The notes below the pieces were generated by a model, which was not told the origin of the DNA, did no database searches, and saw only the letters and a program-made list of their open reading frames with translations. A DNA stretch of 64,000 nt from Solea solea (Eukaryota; Chordata; Actinopteri; Pleuronectiformes; Soleidae), in the NCBI RefSeq assembly GCF_958295425.1, contig NC_081142.1:7520917-7584916 (forward strand), written 5' to 3'. The translations under genes were made by a program, and so were the position numbers. This document shows positions 52,807 to 63,843 of this stretch, piece after piece; position 1 is the first letter of the stretch; each line of letters starts with the position of its first letter.

Positions 52807-52830
52807 CATCTTAAACCCATTCCACTCCAT
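52807..52830 (-). CDS. elavl4: elavl4 alternative first coding exon B (MEWNGFKM)
   Basis: ATG at 52830-52828 opens eight codons, MEWNGFKM, ending exactly at a consensus donor ATG|GTAAGA in phase 0. Joined to exon 2 this gives [20 protein letters not shown], and a 373-residue protein with exon 6. Remembered mammalian ELAVL4 has an isoform starting MEWNGLKMIISTMEP, so seven of the eight residues agree. That match, the phase and the donor together make this a real exon although it codes only 24 nt. The plus strand shows no CAT between 52831 and about 53040, so the presumed leader lacks upstream AUGs. The start context (CCAATGG) is moderate. It gives an alternative N terminus from a separate promoter about 0.9-1.4 kb downstream of exon A's promoter. 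Confidence 0.9.
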
Positions 52831-53300
52831 TGGGAGATGTCGGCCGTCTCTCGCTCTCTCTCCTCACACAACAGCTACAGAAACGCCTCAGCAATGACAA
52901 TACCCTACTATATCTAACTCTAAGTCCTGTGTGAGTCTCCTCTGACAGTGTCTCCTTTAATTGTCACTCTCCTCCTCACTCTGCGTCTCCTCCAGTGGCT
53001 GGGAGTCTTAGTAGCGAGCACTAGAGGCGTGAGGAGCAAGCATCGCCTTCTTCCACAGATGCTGAGAGGAGAGTGGTGAGCCTAGATGAGAGTGCCGGGC
53101 TGCAGCAATGCCTCCCCTCCCTGCCTGACTCCCCCCCTCCCTCCTCACATCCACCCAGTCGCCTGCTCAGCTGGAAGGTCAGAGCCCGCCTACTCCCCCA
53201 CCACCACCTGCCTTAGGGTCTGTGATTGGCTTGGTGGCTTGCTTGTCAGCAGCGCTGGTTGGCTCTGAGCCCTAGTCTGCACACGCCAGCCTCAGCCTGG
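52831..53300 (-). promoter_or_regulatory. Presumed leader and promoter region of exon B
   Basis: Immediately upstream of the exon B start is a purine-rich sense-strand leader (GAGAGAGAGCGAGAGACG), free of AUG for about 210 nt. Further upstream lie GC-rich stretches, and a CCAAT box on the gene strand at 53229-53225 (AGCCAATCAC). The transcription start is not determinable from sequence alone. Confidence 0.45.
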
Positions 53301-53913
53301 TTTGGCAGAGAAAAGACTTTCTGAATCCCAGCAAAGCAATCAATCGCTGCTGAGCTCTGTGCTTGAGTGAGTCGGGCAGAGCAGCGCAGGGGCAGAGCAG
53401 CTCTTGGAGAGTGATTGCAGCCGCAGGCGCTTTATGGTAATAGGATGCCGGAGCTGCGCTGTATATAAATTAGCTATTACTGGGTTCACGTTAAATCCCC
53501 TGTACATTTACATGACTGTATATATAGACTTTTTTACTCCATGAGTCTATTTCTTAAACACAATCACTTTTACACACACACACACACATTTGCCATAATT
53601 GGAGACTATTTTTGTTCATAGTTTGTTTTTTTTGTCCAAATATTTGAATATGCAATCAAAACGCCTGTGGATTATAATTTGAATGTGCTCATGTTTAAAA
53701 GTAAAAACAAGAGGGAACATGTGCACAGGTCAGTCTATAGTTTCCATACAGGACAGACGTAGCCATTATACGGTTCACCTTTTATAAATGATGGGATGTA
53801 TGAATGAACGCACGGGCTGCATATGAAGTGGAGCTCGGTGCAGAATAAAGGCACAGCAAAGGAAGAAAATGGGAATAAATGCAGCGGTGATGATGTGTCA
53901 GTTGCCTACTCAC

Positions 53914-53922
53914 CATGACCAT
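53914..53922 (-). CDS. elavl4: elavl4 alternative first coding exon A (MVM)
   Basis: ATG GTC ATG, then donor GTGAGT at 53913, phase 0. Joining exon 2 gives [15 protein letters not shown], matching the remembered vertebrate HuD isoform start MVMIISTMEPQVSNG. The start context AAGAATGG has A at -3 and G at +4, which is strong. Only nine coding nucleotides lie in this exon, so ORF-length methods would miss it. No CAT occurs on the plus strand between 53923 and 54240, so the leader has no upstream AUG over at least 318 nt. The 368-residue product differs from the exon B form only at the extreme N terminus. Confidence 0.9.
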
Positions 53923-54310
53923 TCTTGAGTCGGTGCGTGCTACGGACGGTAACGGTTTTCTCGGCGGACAAACTGTGATAAGCCGGTGGAGTCAGTGAGG
54001 AGAAGCGGCGCGGCGCGCGTCAGAGGATGGATGGATGAATGCACCGGCGTGTTGGTGTAGTATCGACAGAGAAGGAGGAGTGGTGCGTATGTGGAGGCTG
54101 CAGCCGTGTCCCAGTGGCGCGCACGGGAGGAGACACCCTTGCGCTGCTTTAATAACAAAACTAAAACAAAACAAACGCGCCGAGAGATGAGAATCCACTC
54201 AAACACACCTCGCTGTCTTATCTCTCTCCCCCCCCCCGCCAAAAAAAAAAAAAAAAAAGCGAGTTACGGAAAGTCCAGTCACATCACTCGCTCTCTCTCA
54301 TTGGCTGTGC
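53923..54310 (-). promoter_or_regulatory. Presumed 5' leader and promoter of exon A
   Basis: A CpG-rich stretch, including GCGGCGCGGCGCGCG near 54005-54019, unlike the AT-rich surroundings. A CCAAT box on the gene strand lies at 54304-54300 (AGCCAATGAG), followed downstream by a poly(T) run (54258-54241) and a poly(G) run (54237-54228) on the gene strand. Transcription probably starts between about 54100 and 54240. No clear TATA box at a suitable distance. Confidence 0.5.
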
Positions 54311-54896
54311 TGGTGCGGACTGGGCGGTGCGCTCGCGGATGAGAGTGGAGAAGTTAGACTCGTGTGGTCCACCAAGTGAGTACAGAAAACTGGCATGCGC
54401 AACATCATGTAGGTGACTTTTATGTTCGTGTGCGCGCGAAATTATACGCTAATAACTATATGTTGTCAGCATAAGCTTTAATATGCGCACGGGGCTGGAT
54501 GTCCTAAAACAACACTGCTCCTTTTAAAGCGTTCTCTTACACGTTACAGTTGATATCAAAAATTGTACAGACCATCAAACGCTCAAATCAAATTATGACT
54601 ATTTTCCAATCATTCAGATAAAATATAATCATCACCTTATAGATATGTATATGTATGTATATATGAAAACAGTTCATCTCCTGGCCCTGCAGCAAACCTG
54701 TCTCAGGTTGATTTTGTTCAGCAGACAAGAAGAGGGAGCTCTTGCTTCCTTTAACAGTTACCTCCAGCCAGCAGCACTTGCCTTTACCTTCACACAACCA
54801 CATGAACACACTCACAATGCACATTCACGTTGGTCCACACCCTATAATCTATGAGAATATTCATGTGGACACAAACCGCTGCTAATTCCCCAGCGA

Positions 54897-55227
54897 GGGC
54901 TGGACAACAATTCAATAACAAAAATTATTGTAATATGACTTTACTCAATGTGATCCTAATGTAAGGTAATGAGGTTCAATATATATCGATTATAATGTTT
55001 ATGGATAACACAAACTCACTAGGCCATACAATACATGTAGTCACGTAGTTTGAACGCTTTCCTGTATTTAACACTTGTTCTAATCTAATTTACAGATTTC
55101 TTATCTTTCACAAAACAGTAAAAATCAGCCTTTAATCTCTGACATTTATCATCCCTGATACAGACTGATTTTGATCATTTATTATCACAATACACGTCGT
55201 TTTGGCCATATTATTCAGGCCTAGCTC
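54897..55227. mobile_element. Short inverted-repeat element relic (GGGCTGGAC type)
   Basis: Left end GAGGGCTGGACAACAATTCA. The right end, read on the minus strand, is GAGCTAGGCCTGAATAATAT. The interior is AT-rich with ATTATTG and ATATCG-type words. Same general form as the relic at 45894-46153. No coding frame. Confidence 0.5.
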
Positions 55228-57472
55228 AAATGTATTAATTATTTAGTTATTTATTAATTTATTATCCTTTTTGATAAAGGCAAAAAAAGAGGCAGCGAGT
55301 TGGTCAGCTCTCATGCTGGTTGGTGTCAGTGATCTTTGTGCTGAGGCCTTAATGGAACGATTATGAATCCACTGGTGTGTGTCTGCTTTCAATGAGCAGG
55401 TTGTAAGTGCGTGAAAGCCTCTGTAAAGTATTTGCTATGGTTACATTTTCAAGATTTTAAGTAGACTCACTTTTAGTCGCGCAATGTCATACAATCTAAT
55501 AAATGGCACTGACTATTTTGATTATTAATTAATTGTTTACGTTCAAGGAAATCAGTCTGTGTTTATCAAATATTAGGATTTGTCCATTTTTTTTACGTCA
55601 GCCAACCAAGATAATAATAATGATATTTGTTTGAGGATTTTATGTTGTGATTTTTTTTATAGTCTTAACATGTAATTAAATAAGAAGAGTGGAACATCAA
55701 TCAGTGAGGAGAATAATAATCAGCAGCCACTTTGTAAAACCCTTATTTTTGTCACCTCCTCACACAAGAAAGCAAAACAGCAAAGAAATGCTATCTGAGC
55801 AAACCATTTACTGAACAAATCAGGCCCAGTGTGAATCACCAGAGTCTGAATACTTTTAAATGATGCCCTGTGTGTAATTAGTATAATCCCACATTGTGAA
55901 TCAAGGGTACGATACACCAGCACCTATCTACTAATATTCATAGAATGTGTATTCATACAAATATAAATATTGAATGTCGTGCCCACACTCAAGTATAGCT
56001 GCGCAAATGAGCTCCCAAATGAACACGTTTATTAAAGAGGAAACGCAGGACAAAACAAACATGAAAAACGAGAACAATGCACTGCAGCCTCCCCAGTCTC
56101 TCCCCTTCTCACCTGACTTCTCCACCTGTCTGTTTACTTACAGTTAGCAAGCTCGCTTAGCAGAGCCTTGCATACTAATGAGAATCCTCACTACAGTTTC
56201 AATTAGGGCAGTAAAGAGGTACACATGTACACACATACCACACACACACACATACACATACTCATATACACGAAGAGAGGCTGCGCAGGCTTGCTTTTCT
56301 TTAATAAGGAATAGAAAGTGACGGCACTGTACTGTGGGGATTTGTACCGATCATACTGTATTTAACGCAGTGATACCCAAAGAAACCCTATTAAAATAGA
56401 AGTGCATTATCTCTGTTCCTTTGTTGCATGCCTCTGTATCTTTTCTGCCAAAAAGCAGAAAGAGGCGACATTTGCCGCGGAATAATACATACAACAAACC
56501 CTCTGTTTCCTGCCCATCATTAATCCTCCTGCTCTGACCTTTGAGTTTGATAAAGGCTTTGGGTTGGACCTAGCAAAAAAATATATATCTCCATCTCACT
56601 GCCTCTAATATTCTCCCCGAGCCATGTTTTTATTGTTGCTTTTTCATTTTGCATCGTAACAAATGGCGAACGAGATCACTTCTGTTTATGTATTTACTAA
56701 ACTTTAACTGTTAGGGGAAGAATATAGAGGGTGATCATTATTTCATGAACTATAGTGTTTTGAGGTGGCCTTCCTCCTTTGTAATATAATTCAAATAACC
56801 ATTTCTCTAAATGAGAATGTGATTTGGAAGTGAAAATAGGCTCCCACCGTTTTCTTACAGGCGTGTCATTTTACTAAATTGCTCCACAGGACCGTGGATT
56901 TACAAACCAATGAAAGTGACTGTCACCACTCGGTAAATTAGCTTTAAATGCAATCAGTTCTTTGCAGTGCACTGTGTTACGGAGTGTGAGTGTTTGTGAC
57001 TAGTTATTATATACAGACATGCACCAAAGATGGAACCATGTGGTGGCCATGTCCTGGTTGATGATACACACTGTGCATTGTACAGATGGAGGGAGTGGTT
57101 GAGCTTCTAGTCTGTATGAGAGAATATATTGCACTATAGCTTTAACGCTTGTGGGTTTGGCCACAAAAACATTTATGTGAACAAAGTGCAACATAGCACT
57201 AAATAAATGTGGAAATGTCAAAGAAGCTTTCTTATTTTGTCAGACTTTGCAAGAAAATGTATGCAGCATTGATTGCATGCCTTATTAGACCATTCAGATG
57301 ATGACTGTTGTTGTTTTTTTTAAAAAGATATATGTCTTTCCTGTTGTTAAGTTTTGAAAGTTAAAAAGCTTTTATGGCTTTAACCCAGGAAGGCCAGCTA
57401 CTGTCGGCAATGTGAAATCCCATCTCAACAATTGGCTGTGGTTCACAGCCATAAAAGCACACACTCCTGTGC

Positions 57473-57499
57473 AACACACACACACACACACACACACAC
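57473..57499. repeat. (CA)n microsatellite
   Basis: Uninterrupted CA tract in the upstream flank. Confidence 0.93.
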
Positions 57500-58201
57500 T
57501 CAATTCGCACTTTCAAAAGTAACACCACGCATGATATTTTGGTTCATGAAGTGCGTCACAGTCTAGTACATTGACTACTGTACTGGTGCCCTTTTAACGG
57601 CTGGACCAGTCTGTAACCAGTGTGCAAATATGTGAAAGCAGAGAACAGGCTAATTGACACAATTGCCCTGTGTGTCCACCCTAAACCCCTCCTCTTCACC
57701 GACCTTAATGGATTAACTGCACACCGCTTTGTCTCTCTCGCTCACTCTGCGTCTTCTGCACAATCCCATGAAGCCGTTGCTCTGCCACGCCCTTAGAAAT
57801 CACAGCTTGTGCGCACCGAATCGCCAGCTTCAGACAACTGCTCAACACACTGGCCACATTGATGCCGCTCATATACGCAGCACTGTACACAAGTGTTTGA
57901 GTTACAAATCAAAAAGAGAAGATGTGGAAGAGAAGGTAAAGAATAGCGTACACACTATGGTTTGAATATAAAGTGTGCCGAGTGCGATAATTGTGGGTGC
58001 TCACGGTTTTCTCGTCAACTGCCAGATGCAGTGTTTCAACACCTGTCTTCCTGTTTCACTCCGCATAATGAGGCTTCTATTTTGAGGAGTAGAAGTGAGG
58101 ATGACAGCAGAGGTGTTACCTTCAAGTGATGAAAGAAAATACCTCATTTATTAACAAGTGGATGAAAACTTATGTCTGGCAGCAAAAGTGATCTCTGCCT
58201 T

Positions 58202-58651
58202 TCAGAGCATATTGATGCAGACGATATGCTGAACTAGCAGTGTATAGCAACAACAGATTCCAGTGCAAACAATCACAGCAGTCTGTGCAGTAAAACAACA
58301 ACATCTATTTAATAGACCGGAAACCCACTCCTCAGTATGCCGCAGCTCTCTGAGGCTCTTTTTGATTTGCCCTTGAAGGAGAGATTTAGTTGCTCTATTG
58401 AAGTTCTGGCAGTAGTACCATCTTGCTGCGCTACTCAGTCTGATGATCGCCTCTTTCCTGGCAGGTGTCCACCCTCTGCCGGTAACAATCAACAAATGAG
58501 AATCATAGCCTTCATCTTGCCTGTCTAGCTGCCCAGTGACAAACCCAGCATCACCGAATCCCAGACAGTTATTAACACGATGCAGCTGTATCCGCAGATC
58601 CGTGTATTCGTTTGTTGTTTGCTTTCGGTAACAGCTTTTCCTGCATGACAT
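58202..58651 (-). other. 149-codon open frame, unrecognised, probably not a gene
   Basis: ATG at 58651 to stop at 58202 without introns. The predicted product has ordinary composition (LLQGQIKKSLRELRHTEEWV is one segment) and a Cys-rich hydrophobic end, but I recognise no domain. At this base composition, one frame of about 150 codons is expected by chance across 64 kb in six frames. There is no visible promoter or poly(A) context. It could also be a remnant of a transposon-encoded protein. Confidence 0.15.
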
Positions 58652-58822
58652 ACGGATACGTATGGATACAGACTTTTGTTCCTCTCATGATCAGAAGCAA
58701 ACGGTGCACTTGCTATGTCGCTCTACGTTCAGTCAAATCACCTTGTGTCGTTCTCTTCAAAAAACTGTGCCGTGACAATTTAGTAATGGAGTAACACACA
58801 CAAAAGCTGTTTCTATAAGAAA

Positions 58823-58863
58823 ACCAATACCACCCTCAAGTAGAAGTCGTGGGTGGTATTGGT
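58823..58863. repeat. Inverted repeat, 13-bp perfect arms, 15-nt loop
   Basis: ACCAATACCACCC (58823-58835) and GGGTGGTATTGGT (58851-58863) are exact reverse complements. Confidence 0.93.
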
Positions 58864-59615
58864 GGTTATATTTTCGGATATAGTTGAATTTGTGTTTGGA
58901 GAGTTTTTGCTAAGGTTAAATATGCAAATTATCAAAACATCTAATCATTTGCTCGTCATTTCAAAGCCGAGCAGATCCATGTATACACATGTGCTGACAA
59001 TCGTACTAAAAGGAAACCATTCCGATGGAGACTGTAGATGGGACATTACTCAATGCTATATTGTTCCTGATCAGTCACTCGAAAAAACTGAATCCGATGC
59101 AGCAGGCCTTTCGTTTTACAAGATTTAAGACAAGTACTTTGGCAAAATTCAACTTGCTTTCCTACATACTCTTCCCTCTATGTGAGTGGGCATGATACAC
59201 TGCCAGCTTAACCCCTGCCTGTGTCACTCTCCCCGGTAGAACCTCTTCAGATCAGAAATGAATTCATCATGCTGATCCTGAAACAAGGCTGTGCTGCATT
59301 TGTCACAGCCACTTTCTACCACTTTAACTCAAAGCTGTTTGGTGCAGCTGGAGCTTTGCTGACTGTAAAGATGTGACAGGGGAATGTTTGAAAGCTCAGG
59401 CTGAACGCTCCGTCTCTTCTGGTGCAATCGCAAGTGAACGCTTGTTGGGTTGCCGTGTAAACTGCACAAACAAACTCCCACTTTTGCAGCTTTAATTCAA
59501 AATAGTGCTGAGACTGAAGTGATTTGTAGTTGTTTTGATTGATTTGTCTCGAGTCTGGAGAAAACCCACATATTCAATTGACAGGATTAATAAATGTAAG
59601 AAGTCCCATTTTTAA

Positions 59616-59775
59616 AGGTGCAGTGTGAAAAATGTGTTGGTGAAGTTGCATGCTGCAGCTGAATATCGAGCTCCTCAGAGGACCTTTGTAGCCTTAAAAC
59701 TCAAAAGATGTTTAGTTTGTCCATTGTGAACTTTTTTATGAATGAAAAATAATTTCACCTACATTTTACACGCTG
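59616..59775. mobile_element. Degraded MITE-like repeat fragment
   Basis: TTAAAGGTGCAGTGTGAAAA, then GGTGAAGTTGCATGCTGCAG CTGAATATC (split here) and AACTCAAAAGATGTTTAGTT TGTCCA match the remembered left half of a widespread teleost non-autonomous element (AGGTGCAGTGTGTAAGATTT...). The middle has deletions and the right end is lost. Confidence 0.6.
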
Positions 59776-60060
59776 GACCTCATGGAAGTATAATGGAATT
59801 ATAATGGGTCTTTTAGGCTATAGCCTAACACAAATGAGAGAAGGTTTGTGGAAGTGCCCAGAGAGGCTTAGCTGTGCATTGGCTGTTGAGTTTGGCATGT
59901 GCTCTGGCACTAAGAGTGTATTCTCAATAGGATTAGTGTCCATTTGGACAACAGAGTGGTCCACAGCATGGGTTGACATTCAAATTTAGCAGGCCAGCAG
60001 CTCATACACTGATCTTGAAGTCTAGTCGTGTTGGTAACTGTCACAGATGTATAGTACATG

Positions 60061-60522
60061 GGGCTGTCGCGATACTAGGATTCCAAATTCGATAATGATA
60101 CCAAGAAAAATACTCGATACGATGTTTGATACCACAAACATTTTAAGAAATGAAGAGGCATGACAATGCAAGTTACATCCACACTACTGTATTTTTAAGT
60201 TGTTTGACGTAGTACTGTGCTTCTCAACCTTGTAGCATTGTTTGCATACAATAGGCTGATTGCATTGTCAGGTCTTCCCTGAGTGTTTGTGTGAGTCTTT
60301 TATGCAAAATACTTCAAATACTCTTATTAGCACTTTTATTTTTGACTTAAAACTGGTTGTGAAGGCTCTGTAGTGGCAGCACTTGCCATGTTCAGCCAGC
60401 TCAGTGTTATGAACGTCAAACAGCTGCTGATGGTATTGATACTGCTGCAAATGGGTATCTAATTTGATACATTGACTTTTTTTTTTAGTATTGATTAGTA
60501 TCCAAATAACCTCGAACCTCTT
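60061..60522. mobile_element. Short element relic (GGGCTGTCGCGATAC type)
   Basis: Starts GGGGCTGTCGCGATACTAGG with ATAATGATACC and CTCGATACGATG words. Ends near ATTGATTAGTATCCAAATAA followed by CCTCGAACCTC. The inverted similarity of the ends (GATACT versus AGTATC) is visible though decayed. No coding frame. Confidence 0.5.
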
Positions 60523-60677
60523 TGTGGGGTTTTAGATTTTGACTTGAAATGAACCAGTGGTCATGCTATGGTGGGTCTGTCGGGGGAGGGGGTGGCCACT
60601 CAATTTGTGTTTGATCCTGGTTGGGGTACATTCATGTTCACAGGGCGACTGCTGTGGTCCATCTGGTAGAGTATTTC

Positions 60678-60678
60678 A

Positions 60679-60712
<34 letters not shown>
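60678..60712. repeat. Compound (CT)n(CA)n microsatellite
   Basis: CT units pass directly into CA units. Confidence 0.92.
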
Positions 60713-60713
<1 letters not shown>

Positions 60714-62938
60714 TACACTACAGTAACATACACCGCACATCCCTTTTAATGTTCTCCTGTGGCGCCTCAGCCATTTGCATTCTTTAATTGAGATATTTCT
60801 GTAGTAACGCATATCTCTACTGAAAAGACACATTTTTCCTCCTTTCACTGAATTTCATATTCAGACCTCAAGTGGAAAAAAAGTAGAGGAGTTAAAATAC
60901 CACCTGCCATGTGTAAGGCTGTTTTAAAACCTCATCAGAACTCTCACACTATCAGATCTGCATAAATGCACTGTGACTTTTGATAAAAGATAACCTTTAA
61001 GAAATCAGTCACATCCAGAGTCCTTTACAGGGCTGGACCAGAACATGCCCACGCTGCACAAATCCAGTTCTCCAAATGTCACTTCATGCTTAACTGCCCT
61101 TTCTCATGCCTGAAGAAAAGCAAGTGGGCAGCGCACAACACGACAAACTCCAGCACGTTTCAGTGTAAATGCCTCCATGCTTGGAGACACGTTTCAGTCA
61201 ATTTGTGTTTTTGAGACATTTGGCTGACTGAAAAAAAAGAAAGAAAAACAAACAAACAAAAAAAAACACATTTAGTAGAAAATAACTTATTCAATTATTT
61301 TTGTCGTAATAAAATACATATTGTGTATAAAACGCATTGGTCTGGTTATGAGTAAACATATGCTGCATAATGTTACATTAAACCATTAAAAACACAAAGG
61401 TAAATATATTTACGTTACAGATACGGTATCTCTCATCCATGTATTTGTGTAAATTAGCTCACTTTCCATTCAAATCATTAATGTTTTGGCTCAACACAGA
61501 CTCCAAGGTAAAGCTGAACGCTGCTATTGGAATACGTTAATTATTAATGGGAGTGAGGATTTAGCAGATAATGATGATGCTGTTGTCGTAACTCACTGCT
61601 GCGTCAAGGAACCACTTAGCAACCCCTTGGACATAAAATACCAGCTGTATTTTAAAATATATTTCATACTTTTCTTTATTAACTAATTCATTTCCGTTGA
61701 AAAGTCAAACTATCACACGCTCTTTTTTCGAACACAAAGCCTGTAGGCGCCTCTATTACTGGAAACCTCCCAGTGGAACCAGTGGCCAGCTACTGTAACT
61801 TCAACGGTCACTCAGCAGCACTAATGCACGAGTCAACCATACATGATTTATTCATGGTGACAGAAGATACTTTGCCTCGACCCTACAGCAATTAGTGAAT
61901 CAATGAAAATGCACTGACTTTGAAAGTATCACTTCTGAGAGGAGAAAAAAAAAAATAGCGTTGTTCATCAACATGCCAGGATCCCCGGCGCAGACAATCA
62001 CTCAAGTATTGGCAGCGTTTTGTCAGCTCAGCATCAACAGGCACCGAGCTGTCAACAATAAGGCACGATTCCTCACGTCGCTCTTAAAATGACTGCCAGA
62101 TATTGTGTGGACAGACAATATTACCCACAAAATGCGGCATAAGCTATGCATTAAATTTTCGAAGGAAAAAAAAACAACAGGATGTGATGGATCCTCTATC
62201 AGCAGATTTTGTTTGTATAATGAATATGTGTCTATTTTGAAGGAGAGGACATATGAAGCCATATGAGTGAGATTATCACAGACAGGCAGGTCAGTGAAGG
62301 GCTTACACTGACTAATACCTCTTTTGTCAAGGTGCGTAAGGATGACATATTGTATCTACAAGATACGCTGACATCAGTTTGGTAATTAATTTAGTCGACC
62401 TGCACGATCTGAGACATTGTTCCTTAAAGCAAACCTTAGGCTCCACTGAAACGACATTTATCTTTTTCAACTGAAGGAAACACCTGCAACGAGATGGGAA
62501 AAACATTGTCGGGGAGATGCAACACATTTGTCCCTGAAATTAAATTCTTTCATTTAACCGGCAAAAGAGCAGCACGAGGATATTAATTTTTTTTTGAATT
62601 AACGAAGAAAAATGATCAGGAGGTGATTTTATTTTGTTTTTTTCCAAATGATTTAATGGCACACATGTGGCCGATATGTCTTGGGATTCACCTGCCCAAG
62701 ACAGAAATTCATCACAACATATAATTGTGATAATTATCCGTGCCTGTATGTTTTTGTATCGTGGGTGAAATTTTGTCTCTTTTTTTTTTTTTTATTACTT
62801 TTCTGTTTTTGTCAAGGACCCTGTCTAAAAATGCAATCTGTGGCTTCATAGAAGCTGTATTTTGTTTACTTTTAACATTGCAATTGAAATTCTCTCTGTT
62901 TTATTATGGCATTTACAAAGATAATCAGAAATCTTAAA

Positions 62939-63000
62939 TCCATCCATCCTTTAGCTGCAGTGCTTATGTTAAGAGGGTTGCGTGGGGACTGGAGCCCGTA
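62939..63000 (+). mobile_element. Possible fragment of a common teleost repeat (ATCCATCC...GGGTTGC...GGAGCC)
   Basis: ATCCATCCTTTAGCTGCAGT GCTTATG, then GGGTTGCGTGGGGACTGGAG CCCGTA, resembles repeats of the form CATCCATTTTCTACCGCTTAT...GGGTCGCGGGGAGCTGGAGCC. Only about 60 bases are recognisable. Memory-based call. Confidence 0.3.
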
Positions 63001-63566
63001 TTATTTAGTTATGTTAATCAGTGTGGGGATAATAACAGGGTTCAAATCTTCTGCTTTGGTGTTTTTGTTCATGGGGGCAACCCCTTTGTTTATAGTTGGA
63101 TTATGGGTGTGCTCTTCGCCCACATCTATAATAATTACCCAGTGATTGTTTGTTAAATTGACATAATGGGTGTGCGCGCAACCACTGTTTTGTCATCAAT
63201 GTCAAGAAAACATTCAGGAGAACACTGAGACTATGCACAACACCTGAGCCCTGCATCGTGTCTGTATATAGGTGAAATTACAGCTCATTACTGTCGGGTC
63301 AAAGTACCCGCTCACAGAAAGGTGACCTTTGGCTGGGTGTGGGCGCTCGCGTTGACGCAGCACTCAGTTGTGGAGAATTTTCTATTGTCTGTGGATCAAA
63401 TCCACATCTTTTGCTTTTTTTTGAGTTCTGTCTTAAGAGTTGATGGTATGAAAAACAGGTAATCAAAAACATGGCAATGTGCGATAAAATACACGCTAAA
63501 AAGGCACCCTGTGGACAGATTAATTTGCCGGGTTGTGTGTGCACAAAAAGAAGTCAGTGAGGAAAG

Positions 63567-63662
63567 AGAGAGAGAGAGAGAGCGAGAGAGCGATGGAGAG
63601 AGAGAGGGAGGGACAGAGTATGCTTAGCTTTACAGTGTGTGTGTGTGTGTGTGTGTGTGTGT
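63567..63662. repeat. (AG)n and (GT)n microsatellites
   Basis: An AG tract (about 63567-63605, interrupted) is followed about 30 bases later by (GT)14 at 63634-63662. Confidence 0.9.
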
Positions 63663-63768
63663 CTGTGCATGAGCCTGCAGACACCTGCTCTATTCTGCAG
63701 TGATGGCTCCCAGCGGGACACAGGCTCAGCTGCTGATCACTAGGCCCTCCCTGCAGCACTGGTGGCCA

Positions 63769-63790
63769 ACACACACACACACATACACAC

Positions 63791-63841
<51 letters not shown>
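63769..63841. repeat. (CA)n microsatellite, about 36 units
   Basis: CA tract with single interruptions (ACAT and ACGC) near its left end, then about 46 uninterrupted bases. It is complementary in orientation to the GT tract at 63634-63662. Confidence 0.95.

Positions 63842-63843
<2 letters not shown>

Noticed and set aside
53940..54242. 100-codon and 68-codon frames in the exon A leader as possible uORFs
   Set aside because: They begin at TTG and GTG, not ATG. The sense strand has no ATG between the leader region and the MVM start.
62906..63145. 79-codon hydrophobic frame that looks like a membrane protein
   Set aside because: It overlaps a probable repeat fragment, and its hydrophobicity comes from T-rich sequence. 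There is no supporting context.
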